From NCBI GenBank assembly GCA_016840945.1, contig JAEORJ010000266.1, positions 1-21,582 of the forward strand: a stretch of 21,582 nt of DNA, given 5' to 3'. Both the position numbers and the translations under genes were made by a program. A model generated the notes under the pieces. It worked only from the letters and a program-made list of their open reading frames with translations, was not told the DNA's origin and did no database searches. Source of the DNA: Candidatus Gerdarchaeota archaeon. GTDB lineage: Archaea; Asgardarchaeota; Heimdallarchaeia; JABLTI01. Positions 7,256-15,594 of this stretch are shown piece after piece; within the stretch, counting starts at the first letter, position 1, and each line of letters starts with the position of its first letter.

Positions 7256-9106
7256 TCAGCTTTTCTTTGGTAATTGAATTATAAACGTTGTTCCATGTTT
7301 TTCTTTACTCTTAAAGCTAATTGTACCATTATGAGCTTCAATTATTTTTTTAACAATCATTAAACCAAAAGTGGTATATCTTTTTGTTTCCCAAGCACGA
7401 ATGATTTTTTCTTGGGTGGTTTTACTCATACCTTTACCATTATCTTCAATATAGATTATTATATTTGGACTTTTTACTTCCGAATAAATCCGTAATTTCT
7501 TTGCTTGAGAATGCTTTACTACATTCATTAATAAATTTTCAAAAACTTGATGGAGTCTATTGGCATCACCTTTAATATTAGGTAATTTTTCACATTCAAT
7601 AATCAAGTCTTTTTGTAAAGATTTTATTTTCTCAAATAAATCCTTTAAGAGATTATTTAGATCTATTGGTTTGAATTCACCGATGATTTCTCCTGCTTTT
7701 GCCAAAAGTAAAGAATTATCCCCGAATTTAACCATATCATCAATTTGTTCAGCAATTTTTTCAGTATAAATTTGGTCACCAATCATTTCATTATAAAGAG
7801 AGATAATTTGTAATTTACCTCTTATATCATGTGCAACATTGGAAGCAAAAGAATCCAATTCATCACGTTGTTTTTCAAGCATTTCTTGTTGTTGCTTTAA
7901 TTTCTGATCGGATATTTTCCAATCTGTTATATCTCTCGAGATACTGAGAAGATATTTTTTACCATGTATAATAATTGCTCGAGATAAAAATTCAATAGGA
8001 ATTATAATTCCATCAGGTCTTATTAAATCTAATTCAGCAGACCTCCCTATACCAGCTTCAATAATCTCATAAAATTTCTCCTTTGCAGCTTCTTTTTTCT
8101 CTTCAGAACGTAATTCCCATATTTTCATTTTTATTAAATGCTCAAGAGTTCTTCCTGACTGCCGTATAAACTCGGGATTAGCATCTACAATTATTCCTGT
8201 TTCTTGATCTATTAGAACTATTCCCTCTCGAGCTTCACTAAAGAGAATACGGTATTTTTCTTCAGCTTCTTTTATTTTAGAAATATCTCTTATTATACAT
8301 TGTCTTAGTTTTTTATTGTTGATTTCTATTTCAGTTGTTGTTATGCTTACCGAATGATGTTTACCATCAGGAGTAATTAAAATACTTTCCTTAGTTGTAT
8401 CTAACTGTGATAAAAATCCCTTAACTGGTATTCCGTTAGTTTCTTCCTTAGATTTACATAAATCTTTGTAACTTGCTCCGATAATTTTCTTCTTTTCTAA
8501 TGAAAGCAATTTTTCTGCTGCAAGATTACAATTTTCTATTAAACCTGTAGAAACATCAACCCAAAAAATTGCTTCATATGAATTTTCAAAAGCTAATCGA
8601 AATCTTTCTTCAGATAAACGTATTTTTGTTTCGAAATTTTTTCTTTCACGAATATCTCTAGCAGTACTCTGTATATACAATGGTTTACCATTGTTATCTT
8701 TTACTAAGGCAACATTTAATTCTACAGGTATTATCTCGCCATTTTTACTAATTAATTTCCGTTCATATATAGGTAAGATTTGACCTTTAAGCAAGCTTTT
8801 CAATCTTCGATTTACATCTTCATACTCATCAGCAGAAGTAAAATCTCTTGCATTTTTTCCCATCATATCTTTAACTGTTGTACCTAATAATTTTGCAGCT
8901 CGTTCATTTACTAGCAAATAATCTCCTTCTAAATCAATAATAAAAATAGCATCATTTGTTAACTCAAATAAGCTATAGAAGATTTTTTCTTTATCACTAA
9001 TCAAACTGCTTATTTCATCTAGTGATAGGTTTTTTATTGAATAGCTTTTTTGATCGAATAGATAACCATATTCAGAGTTTGACTTTTTTCTTTTCTTCAA
9101 ACCCAA
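7256..9106 (-). CDS. Sensor histidine kinase with three PAS domains, no transmembrane segment
   Basis: A 616-residue cytoplasmic two-component kinase. There are three PAS domains in tandem, about residues 40-160, 165-280 and 285-398. Each ends in the PAC signature (ARDIRERK, IRDISKIKEAEEKY, SRDITDWK). A coiled linker and a dimerisation/phosphoacceptor region follow, with NVAHDIRGKLQ (phosphorylated His near 426). The ATPase domain has N-box FENLLMNVVKHS (about 522-533), G1 DNGKGM (about 555-560) and a short G2 with FGLMIVKKIIEAHNG. No membrane helix is present, so it senses a cytoplasmic or diffusible signal. No cognate receiver protein is in the window. The start is TTG at 9104-9106, chosen because GGAG (9115-9118) is 8 bases upstream. 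TTG at 9110-9112 is the longer alternative but would be only 2 bases from that site. The stop is TGA. The TPR gene lies 91 bases upstream on the same strand. Confidence 0.93.
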   Translation of the reverse strand: MGLKKRKKSNSEYGYLFDQKSYSIKNLSLDEISSLISDKEKIFYSLFELTNDAIFIIDLEGDYLLVNERAAKLLGTTVKDMMGKNARDFTSADEYEDVNRRLKSLLKGQILPIYERKLISKNGEIIPVELNVALVKDNNGKPLYIQSTARDIRERKNFETKIRLSEERFRLAFENSYEAIFWVDVSTGLIENCNLAAEKLLSLEKKKIIGASYKDLCKSKEETNGIPVKGFLSQLDTTKESILITPDGKHHSVSITTTEIEINNKKLRQCIIRDISKIKEAEEKYRILFSEAREGIVLIDQETGIIVDANPEFIRQSGRTLEHLIKMKIWELRSEEKKEAAKEKFYEIIEAGIGRSAELDLIRPDGIIIPIEFLSRAIIIHGKKYLLSISRDITDWKISDQKLKQQQEMLEKQRDELDSFASNVAHDIRGKLQIISLYNEMIGDQIYTEKIAEQIDDMVKFGDNSLLLAKAGEIIGEFKPIDLNNLLKDLFEKIKSLQKDLIIECEKLPNIKGDANRLHQVFENLLMNVVKHSQAKKLRIYSEVKSPNIIIYIEDNGKGMSKTTQEKIIRAWETKRYTTFGLMIVKKIIEAHNGTISFKSKEKHGTTFIIQLPKKS

Positions 9107-9197
9107 TAACAAATCTCCATATATTTAATTCCCCAAATTACTATTTCCTTAATTTTTCTTGTTTTTTTTGATTTTTATTATTTTATTAATTTTTTTC

Positions 9198-10862
9198 TTA
9201 ATTTTCCAGTTGCTTTCTCAAATCTAAATCATTATTCTTGAAGTATTTATCATATTTTAATAGGATTAATTTGTAATCAATTTTATTTGCTATTTGTTGA
9301 GCTTGTTTGAATAACTCTAATCCTTCTTCTCTTTCACCCATAATTAGCTTTAATCTAGCGTTAATTATTGTTCCTTCTATTTCTAAGTAAATTGATTGTT
9401 GCTTTTTTGAATATGTTTTTATAATGTCAATTTGCTTTTCGATTTCCTTAATATTTTGCTGGTCTATTGTATTTAACAAGTCATCCAATAAATTGTGACA
9501 ATAAGAAATACTAGCGTTTATTGTAATTTCATAATCAGTAATTTCATCTTCAATGATTTCAATGAACAATTTTCTTGCATTTATTTTATCATTTTGATTT
9601 TCTGATTGTTCATAAATTAGTGCTTTACTTATTAGATACCTCTGAAATATTGTTTTATTTTTTTGTTGTTGAACAATCATATCGAAATCATTTAAAATTT
9701 GAATAGCTTCTCCCAATTCCCCTAAATCTACTAAAATAGCGATCAAATAAGAAATTGTTCTAGATATTGAAAGATTATTTTTTATTTTCTCTTTTAATTG
9801 ATAAGCAAATTTTAGATGTATATAAGCTTCTTTTAGATCACCTAAATAATGATAGATGTGTCCTATTGTATTAAATGCTGCAACGATATTCATTGTATGA
9901 TTAATTTCTTGAAAAGCTTGTAATGCCAATTTGATATTATTTAATGATTCGTGTAATCTTCCTTGTTTTAATTGAATACCAGCTATATTGTTATAGGCAG
10001 CAGCAATATACCATTTATTATTCGTTTCACGAAAAATGTTTAATGCTACATTATAATTTTTTAAAGCATCTGATAATTTTCCTGAATATTCATAGGCTAC
10101 TCCTTGATTAATATAAATCATTCCTAAATCTAAAATAGAACCAACAATCTTGTACATTTCAAGACTCTTTTTTGTACAAGTTAATGATTTTTCTAACTCA
10201 CCTATCAATGAATATATAGAACCAAGATTTTTAAAAATCAAAGCTTTTAATGATACATCCTCCAATTCCTCACCAATAATTAAAACCTGCTGCATATATT
10301 CAATTGCTTTATCATATTTTCCTATTAAACGATTCATTAATCCAATTCGATATAATGCTTTAGCTTCTTCCCTTTTACTATTAATTTTTCGAGATAATTC
10401 TAATGCTTTTTTGTAAATTTCATAAGCATTATTGAATTCTGATTTTATGCTAAAATAATGCCCTTTTAACAAAATTAGTTGTACTTCATAAATTTTAGAA
10501 GATTCAGTCCTTGGTAATCCTGATAAATATTTTTCAGCTTCGTATATTTTTGTTAATATATTTTCATATTTTCCCAAATCATACGAAATTTCAATTTCAA
10601 CAATTAAAGCTTTTAAATATAGATCGTATTTTTTATTAATTTTTGTTTTTTCTGTTATAGCTATTATAATTTCATAGCTTTCTTCATAATAGCCCAAATT
10701 AAACAAGATCCTACTTTTTAGAATCTGACAATTTAAACATTCAATAAAATTCTTTTCTGTGATATTTTCTAATTTCTTAATATCTTCTAATGCTTTTCGA
10801 TATAATCCCTTTTCTATTTGATTTTCAATATATGCAATTTGATCAGATATATCTGAAGCCAA
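9198..10862 (-). CDS. Tetratricopeptide-repeat (TPR) protein
   Basis: A soluble 554-residue helical repeat protein. At least six consecutive TPR units with a spacing of about 40 residues (the TPR_12 style) occupy about residues 160-400. They contain motifs such as ALYRIGLMNRLIGKYDKAIE, NLGSIYSLIGELEKSL, NQGVAYEYSGKLSDALKNY, NIAGIQLKQGRLHESL and TIGHIYHYLGDLKEAY. More divergent helical repeats lie on either side. No catalytic domain is seen. The start is TTG at 10860-10862: a TGA lies three codons upstream, GTGAT is 5 bases before the TTG, and there is no earlier ATG in frame. It directly precedes the PAS kinase on the same strand, so it may act as a partner or scaffold in the same pathway. 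That link is inference from position. The upstream region is shared with the divergent aminopeptidase gene. Confidence 0.9.
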   Translation of the reverse strand: MASDISDQIAYIENQIEKGLYRKALEDIKKLENITEKNFIECLNCQILKSRILFNLGYYEESYEIIIAITEKTKINKKYDLYLKALIVEIEISYDLGKYENILTKIYEAEKYLSGLPRTESSKIYEVQLILLKGHYFSIKSEFNNAYEIYKKALELSRKINSKREEAKALYRIGLMNRLIGKYDKAIEYMQQVLIIGEELEDVSLKALIFKNLGSIYSLIGELEKSLTCTKKSLEMYKIVGSILDLGMIYINQGVAYEYSGKLSDALKNYNVALNIFRETNNKWYIAAAYNNIAGIQLKQGRLHESLNNIKLALQAFQEINHTMNIVAAFNTIGHIYHYLGDLKEAYIHLKFAYQLKEKIKNNLSISRTISYLIAILVDLGELGEAIQILNDFDMIVQQQKNKTIFQRYLISKALIYEQSENQNDKINARKLFIEIIEDEITDYEITINASISYCHNLLDDLLNTIDQQNIKEIEKQIDIIKTYSKKQQSIYLEIEGTIINARLKLIMGEREEGLELFKQAQQIANKIDYKLILLKYDKYFKNNDLDLRKQLEN

Positions 10863-11016
10863 TGTAAATCACATACTCTATTTTCTAAATTATAAACATA
10901 TTATTTACTTTATATGATTTCTCTATTATAAGTAAATTTCATCCATAGTAAAAGAAAGCTTATTTTACTTCTAGTGTCAATAAACAATTTATTTAACATC
11001 AAGGAGAAATTCTATT
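10863..11016. promoter_or_regulatory. Divergent promoter region between TPR and aminopeptidase genes
   Basis: A 154-base AT-rich intergenic region serves genes in both directions. On the plus strand a TATA-like TTTATATGA lies at about 10910-10917. AAGGAG (11001-11006) is 10 bases before the aminopeptidase ATG and is a good Shine-Dalgarno site. No clear operator repeat was seen. Confidence 0.45.
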
Positions 11017-12129
11017 ATGTATGGAGATTTTAGTGAAAAATTAGCAAAATTGATTGTTAAATATGCTGTTAACATCCAACCTGGTGATTTAGTTCAAATT
11101 AAAAGCTTATCAAATGCTGATGATTTGAACCAAGAGATTTATCGTGAAGTAATAAAAGCAGGTGGAAATATTATTCGATTCAATATCGAAATTCCAGGTA
11201 TAAATGAAATATTTTTCAAATATGCTTCTGATGATCAAATAAAATATATTGATCCTTCAGCTATTGATTTTGCTAAAAGAGTTACAAAGTCAATACACGT
11301 TTATTCATCATTTAATACACGTGAATTAACAAATGTTGACCCAGCAAAAACAAAAATGATGAATGAAGCAAAATTAGAGTTGAGCAAAATTTTCTTTGAG
11401 CGTTCTGCTACAGGAGAGTTGAAATGGACTTTATGTCCTTATCCATGTTTATCTTTAGCTCAAGAAGCTAATATGGGAATTGATGAATATCGTGAATTTG
11501 TTTACAAAGCACTAGCATTAGATAAATCTGATCCAATAAAGCATTGGCAAAATGTAGAAAAAGAACAGGATAAAATTAAGAAAATCCTTGATAAAGGAAA
11601 AGAATTTCGCATAATAGGCGAAGATACTGATTTAACTTTAGGTATTGAAGGACGTACTTGGATTAACTGTTGTGGTCATGAGAATTTACCTGATGGGGAA
11701 GTTTTTACAGCGCCAATTGAAACTGCAGTGAATGGTACAATTCGTTTTACTTATCCAGGAATATTTATGAGTCAAGAAATAGAGAACATCTGGTTAAAAT
11801 TCAAAGATGGCAAAGTTATTGATTTTGATGCTGCAAAAGGTAAACATCTGTTAGAAAAAGTTCTTAGTATGGAGAATGCAGGAATACTGGGTGAGTTAGC
11901 TGTAGGAACTAATTATGGTATCCAAAAATTCACCAAAAATATGCTTTTTGATGAGAAAATTGGTGGAACTGTTCACTTAGCTTTAGGCTTTGGTTATCCC
12001 GAATCTGGCTCTAAGAATCAATCACCAATCCATTGGGATATCTTAAAGGATATGAAACCTAAAGGATCAAAAATTCTACTTGATAATGAAGTTATTTATG
12101 AAGAAGGTCAATGGAAAATAGGAAAATAA
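11017..12129 (+). CDS. Aminopeptidase, peptidase family M29 (AmpS/AmpT type)
   Basis: A 370-residue dinuclear-metal aminopeptidase that removes N-terminal residues from peptides in the cytoplasm. All metal and catalytic residues of the M29 family can be placed: Glu228 in GEVFTAP, Glu293 in GELAVGTN, His320 in GGTVHLALG, Tyr327 in GFGYPES, and His339 and Asp341 in SPIHWDI. The spacing between these residues matches Thermus AmpT and Staphylococcus AmpS, apart from a shorter loop before the final His-x-Asp. Length is slightly below the usual 400 or so residues. There is no signal peptide. The ATG is preceded by AAGGAG with 10-base spacing. The gene is monocistronic, between a divergent promoter and a T-rich tract. 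The call is secure. Confidence 0.95.
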   Translation: MYGDFSEKLAKLIVKYAVNIQPGDLVQIKSLSNADDLNQEIYREVIKAGGNIIRFNIEIPGINEIFFKYASDDQIKYIDPSAIDFAKRVTKSIHVYSSFNTRELTNVDPAKTKMMNEAKLELSKIFFERSATGELKWTLCPYPCLSLAQEANMGIDEYREFVYKALALDKSDPIKHWQNVEKEQDKIKKILDKGKEFRIIGEDTDLTLGIEGRTWINCCGHENLPDGEVFTAPIETAVNGTIRFTYPGIFMSQEIENIWLKFKDGKVIDFDAAKGKHLLEKVLSMENAGILGELAVGTNYGIQKFTKNMLFDEKIGGTVHLALGFGYPESGSKNQSPIHWDILKDMKPKGSKILLDNEVIYEEGQWKIGK

Positions 12130-12130
12130 T

Positions 12131-12148
12131 CATTTTTTCCTTTTTTTC
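12131..12148 (+). terminator. T-rich terminator tract after the aminopeptidase gene
   Basis: Right after the stop codon the plus strand reads CATTTTTTCCTTTTTTTC, two T-runs separated by CC. This is a typical archaeal T-tract terminator. No stem-loop is evident. Confidence 0.5.
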
Positions 12149-12209
12149 ATATCTTATTACTTCTAAATACAATAGGAATTATTAAAAAGACTGAATTTAG
12201 AATAACTAA

Positions 12210-12264
12210 AATAGTAATAATAAATAGTAATAAATAGATTATGAATTCCTGCACATTGGAGGAG
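12210..12264 (+). promoter_or_regulatory. Leader of the surface propeller gene: 13-bp direct repeat and strong Shine-Dalgarno
   Basis: AATAGTAATAA occurs at 12210-12220 and again at 12223-12233, with AATAG once more at 12233-12237. This is an AT-only repeat of 13-bp period where a TATA box would be expected. GGAGGAG at 12258-12264 places a strong ribosome site 5 bases before the ATG at 12270. Confidence 0.45.
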
Positions 12265-12269
12265 TAAGT

Positions 12270-13616
12270 ATGAATAAAAGAATGAAACATGTGATATTTT
12301 CTTTACTTGGCATGTTAGTATTAACAAATATCCTTTCTGTTAATTTAATTACTGGCGTAATAACATATGATGAAATTCATTATGGTTATAAAAGCGATTC
12401 TAAGAAGATAGTTTACTGGGGTGGGGATCAAGATGAGGGTTCTGTTTATTCAGCTATTGATGTTAATGGCAGTTTAGGTTTTACTTGCTACTCCGAATCA
12501 TTTAGCGCTAATAAGAATGTCTTTATTGTAAGATATGATCACAATTTGGATCAATCTTGGAATGCTACCTGGGCAACAGATGAAGAAGCTATACCAATTG
12601 GGATTGCTTTTGATTCAGCAAAAAATGTTTATGTCGCAGGAACAATATTATCTGAACTAGCACCTTCAGTATTTATCCATAATGTTTTTGTTCTTAAATA
12701 CAATGCTTCGGGTTCCTTCAGATGGGCTACAATACATGAAACAGATGATCTTGATGAAACCGCTACAAGCATGGTTATGGATGCAAATGCTAATTTGATT
12801 GTTACCGGTTATACAAATAGCTCTTTAGGTGGAATGTTTGTTCAGAAATTTAATAAATATGGGGTTTATCAAGACACATATTATTATGGGAACACTATAC
12901 CACGAGAAGAAATTATACCTGGTGGTGTAACACTTGATGATAAAGCAAATCTTTTCATTTCTGCCACAACAAATAGTACTCCAACAGGTCATATCAAAGA
13001 TTTAGTGTTAGTCAAAATGAATTCCACAAATGGCGATATTTACTGGAATACTACTTTTGGTGGAATAAGTGCAGATGATCAAGGTTTTGATGTAGCCTAT
13101 TATGAAGATGCTGCTTATTTAACAGGTTCCATAGGTGATGTTTCTAATCCTCTTGATGGTGTCGTTGTTAAAATAAATGCTACAACAGGCGATATAATTT
13201 GGAATTCAGAAATTAATTTTGATAGTGATATAGCATCAAGCATATCAATCAATCGACACGGTAATCTTGTTGTTACAGGTTCAGTTGATTTTGGTGCTTC
13301 TACTAATATATTCACTCTAGAAATCAATCAAACTGGATATCAATTATGGAATAATACTTACACAAAATCTGGTGTTGATATTTCAAGCGATATAAATTGT
13401 CATGGTGATTTTGCCTATATAATAGGAACCTCATACAATGCTACAGAAGCTTCGAATAATGTAATAATTATAGTCTATGAAGATGATTATGAATATAATT
13501 TCCCAACTTCTGGTCCATATGGACGAATTTTTGGCATCGTTTTTGGAATATTAATAGTAACAATATGTTTAGGTTTTATTTTTGCTATACTATTTACTTA
13601 TTTTAAGAAGAGGTAA
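12270..13616 (+). CDS. Secreted, C-terminally membrane-anchored beta-propeller protein (SBBP-like repeats)
   Basis: A 448-residue surface protein. The N-terminus MNKRMKHVIFSLLGMLVLTN is a signal peptide: a basic start then a hydrophobic core to about residue 26. The body is made of repeats of about 50-55 residues of the SBBP or bacterial-PQQ-like type. These have recurrent segments such as VFVLKYNASGSFRWAT, FVQKFNKYGV, LVLVKMNSTNGDIYWNTTFG, VVVKINATTGDIIWNS and FTLEINQTGYQLWNNTY, which predict an outside beta-propeller. Several Asn-x-Ser/Thr sites could be N-glycosylated. Residues about 420-445 (GIVFGILIVTICLGFIFAIL) form a transmembrane helix followed by KKR, so the protein is anchored with the propeller outside. 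Ligand and partners are unknown. The start is fixed by GGAGGAG. Confidence 0.85.
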   Translation: MNKRMKHVIFSLLGMLVLTNILSVNLITGVITYDEIHYGYKSDSKKIVYWGGDQDEGSVYSAIDVNGSLGFTCYSESFSANKNVFIVRYDHNLDQSWNATWATDEEAIPIGIAFDSAKNVYVAGTILSELAPSVFIHNVFVLKYNASGSFRWATIHETDDLDETATSMVMDANANLIVTGYTNSSLGGMFVQKFNKYGVYQDTYYYGNTIPREEIIPGGVTLDDKANLFISATTNSTPTGHIKDLVLVKMNSTNGDIYWNTTFGGISADDQGFDVAYYEDAAYLTGSIGDVSNPLDGVVVKINATTGDIIWNSEINFDSDIASSISINRHGNLVVTGSVDFGASTNIFTLEINQTGYQLWNNTYTKSGVDISSDINCHGDFAYIIGTSYNATEASNNVIIIVYEDDYEYNFPTSGPYGRIFGIVFGILIVTICLGFIFAILFTYFKKR

Positions 13617-13636
13617 TTTCTCATTTACCTTTTCTT

Positions 13637-14194
13637 TCAATAATAATTTAAGACTAATTCAAAATCAGTCTTCCCTTTCTCTAAAGTAAATTCAAAATAA
13701 ATGAATTTATTTGGATACAATAGATTATTCATAGTTTGTTTTTGTTTATCATCCAAACCATTTTCAAAAGCTGTTTCCATTAAAGTAAGAAGATATTCTT
13801 TGTCTTGTTCCTCAAGCCAAAAATCATCTTTCAATTGCTTTCTTTTACGAGGTAAAGAAAACCATAATTTCAATCGTTTATTGAATTTCTTAAGTTTAAT
13901 TTCATATGGATTCAATGATAATGTAGAGTAAATTGTTCCATCTGTATGTTTTGTAGCAAAAATCAAAAATGGAAATTTCTTTTCTCTTAAACCTTCAATC
14001 CTTTTGTAAACAATCTTCCATTCTGCGTCTGATAAACCTTCTTTTAACCCTTTAAAGAAAATATCTGAAATTCGATCTATTGCTTCTTTATCTCGAATGA
14101 ATATTTTTTTTGAAAGAATTATTTCATGAGCAAAATTTATGTTTAGATCAACATCCATTATAATTCCCAAATATATTTTAGGATTTTCAATCAT
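13637..14194 (-). CDS. Hypothetical protein with two similar halves
   Basis: A 185-residue hydrophilic protein that I do not recognise. There is no signal peptide, membrane helix or known motif. The two halves resemble one another. Residues about 35-96 (DKEAIDRISDIFFKGL, then a helix and strands FPFLIFATK and TIYSTLSLN) align with residues about 131-184 (DKEYLLTLMETAFENGL, then a helix and strands KFIYFEFTLE and DFELVLNYY). This suggests a tandem duplication of a helix-helix-beta-hairpin module, with a basic linker (LPRKRKQLK) between them. The gene is convergent with the propeller gene, with only 20 bases between the stops, and divergent from the TusA gene. It is likely real given its length and convergent packing; the function is unknown. 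Confidence 0.65.
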   Translation of the reverse strand: MIENPKIYLGIIMDVDLNINFAHEIILSKKIFIRDKEAIDRISDIFFKGLKEGLSDAEWKIVYKRIEGLREKKFPFLIFATKHTDGTIYSTLSLNPYEIKLKKFNKRLKLWFSLPRKRKQLKDDFWLEEQDKEYLLTLMETAFENGLDDKQKQTMNNLLYPNKFIYFEFTLEKGKTDFELVLNYY

Positions 14195-14302
14195 TTATAG
14201 ATTTTTATTTTAATTGATTTCTAGAAAAAAATCTTTCTTTGTTTACCTGTTTAAATCAAAATAATTTATTAAATTAAATTCAACATATTATCTTGAAATT
14301 AA

Positions 14303-14563
14303 ATGTCAAATGAAAAAGATTACAAAATCGATTTATTTGTAAATGCAAAAGGTGTCCCATGCCCGATTCCTTCTATGAGAGTTAGATTGAATATGCCAAA
14401 AGTCCCTGCAGGTGGATATATGAAAGTTGTTTCTGAGGCATCACACTCAGCTGATAGCATCCCTAGATTTTGTAGAAATTTTGGGCATACTGTAGTCTTT
14501 TTTGAAGAAAAGGATGGATTATATACTTTTATCATTAAAAAAAGAGGAGAAGGGGAGGATTAA
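14303..14563 (+). CDS. TusA/SirA-family sulfur-carrier protein
   Basis: An 86-residue TusA-fold protein (small alpha-beta sandwich). Members carry a persulfide on a conserved cysteine and hand sulfur on for tRNA thiolation, cofactor synthesis or sulfur metabolism. The signature is VPCPIPSMRV, with Cys20 in the Cys-Pro-x-Pro motif at the start of the first helix. The rest of the fold follows (YMKVVSEASHSADSIPRFC, then the strand TVVFFEEKDGLYTFII). A second cysteine (SIPRFCRN, near residue 54) is present. The ATG has no Shine-Dalgarno site, so the transcript may be leaderless. No desulfurase, rhodanese, DsrE or YedE partner lies nearby, so its specific role cannot be set. Its TAA stop overlaps the stop of the convergent amidohydrolase within TTAA. 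Confidence 0.88.
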   Translation: MSNEKDYKIDLFVNAKGVPCPIPSMRVRLNMPKVPAGGYMKVVSEASHSADSIPRFCRNFGHTVVFFEEKDGLYTFIIKKRGEGED

Positions 14564-15381
14564 AGCTTCAAGAGTCTTTCTATATTACCACCCATTATCA
14601 AATCTTTTTCTTCTCGAGAAATATCAAAACTTCTAATTTTATTTATAATATTCTTTAGGTTATCATAACCAAGTGGGGAATCTGAGCCCATTATGACATG
14701 ATCTGCACCAAAATAACTGATCGCCTTTTTTATTCTTTTTTTACTTATTATGTAATAGGTAGAAGTATCAAAAAAAACATTGGTTAAGTCAGAACCAAAT
14801 TTAATTACTTCTTCTAATCCCATCATATGGGCAATGGTATAATTTACAGTATTGTTTGTTCGCATAACATTTACTAATTTAATAGCTTCTTTTCTATTAA
14901 AAACATGAATAAAAATAGGTAGGTTGTGAGCAGCAGCAAAATTACTTATTACTTGTATATCTTCACTGTCATTTTTGAAAGGAACAACACATTGATGTAA
15001 CTTAATTCCTTTAAACTCCCATAATTTATATTTTTCTTTTAAATTTATCAAATAATTTGAATCATTAAAATTTATCCAACAATATTGTATGATTCTATTA
15101 GGATATTTCTTGACCAATGAATGAACATATTCATTACCTAAATCACGGTTCCCTAAATTAGTTGTTTTTGATCTTAGGAGATGATTAGACCAGAATAATA
15201 TTTTGGGATTTGTTGTTAAAAAAGACTCTTTAACTTTGGGTTTCATTGGTTCACTATGTGGATTGCCACCACCTGGACAAAGAACGATTTTATTAACTTC
15301 AACTTCATCTAAAATAGCGAATAATTTTTCAGGATCCGCAAATTCACCTATAGCATGAGCATGACCATCTATTATCATCAT
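14560..15381 (-). CDS. Amidohydrolase-superfamily metal-dependent hydrolase (Amidohydro_2 / TIM-barrel type)
   Basis: A 273-residue TIM-barrel hydrolase or decarboxylase-like enzyme. Metal and catalytic positions are visible in order: His7 and His9 in DGHAHA, Lys127/His129 in GIKLHQC, His159 in IFIHV, His185 in TIAHMMG and Asp234 in MGSDSPLG. This is the pattern of the amidohydrolase-2 (uronate or ACMSD-like) branch. The substrate cannot be assigned; the family includes hydrolases and non-oxidative decarboxylases. Two adjacent ATGs are possible: GAGG (15387-15390) is 5 bases before the first (15379-15381) and 8 before the second (15376-15378), so the second may be used. The gene converges on the TusA gene with a shared four-base stop region. 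Confidence 0.88.
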   Translation of the reverse strand: MMIIDGHAHAIGEFADPEKLFAILDEVEVNKIVLCPGGGNPHSEPMKPKVKESFLTTNPKILFWSNHLLRSKTTNLGNRDLGNEYVHSLVKKYPNRIIQYCWINFNDSNYLINLKEKYKLWEFKGIKLHQCVVPFKNDSEDIQVISNFAAAHNLPIFIHVFNRKEAIKLVNVMRTNNTVNYTIAHMMGLEEVIKFGSDLTNVFFDTSTYYIISKKRIKKAISYFGADHVIMGSDSPLGYDNLKNIINKIRSFDISREEKDLIMGGNIERLLKL

Positions 15382-15520
15382 CTAATCCTCTTTAATTAAA
15401 AATCAATTTCATTTTTCTTAATATTTATGTATCACATTAATATTAATGATTTTTTGATAATACTCAAAAAAATAACTTTTTATCCATAATTGAGTAAGCT
15501 CTCAAATATTATTAATTATC

Positions 15521-15540
15521 GGAAAGAAAAGATATAAAAA
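15521..15540 (+). promoter_or_regulatory. BRE and TATA box for the cysteine-rich gene
   Basis: GGAAAGAAAA (15521-15530), a purine-rich BRE-like block, is directly followed by GATATAAAAA (15531-15540), a good archaeal TATA box. Transcription would begin near 15562-15566, leaving about 30 bases of leader before the ATG at 15595. This is one of the clearest promoters in the window. Confidence 0.55.
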
Positions 15541-15594
15541 GAGAATGCTAGTTTTTATTACTTTGCCTAATGCATAGGGGCAGGTAAAGCAATA

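Noticed and set aside
15382..15594. Possible RNA gene or riboswitch in the leader of the cysteine-rich gene
   Set aside because: No tRNA-like or extended paired structure was found; the region reads as a BRE/TATA promoter with a short leader.
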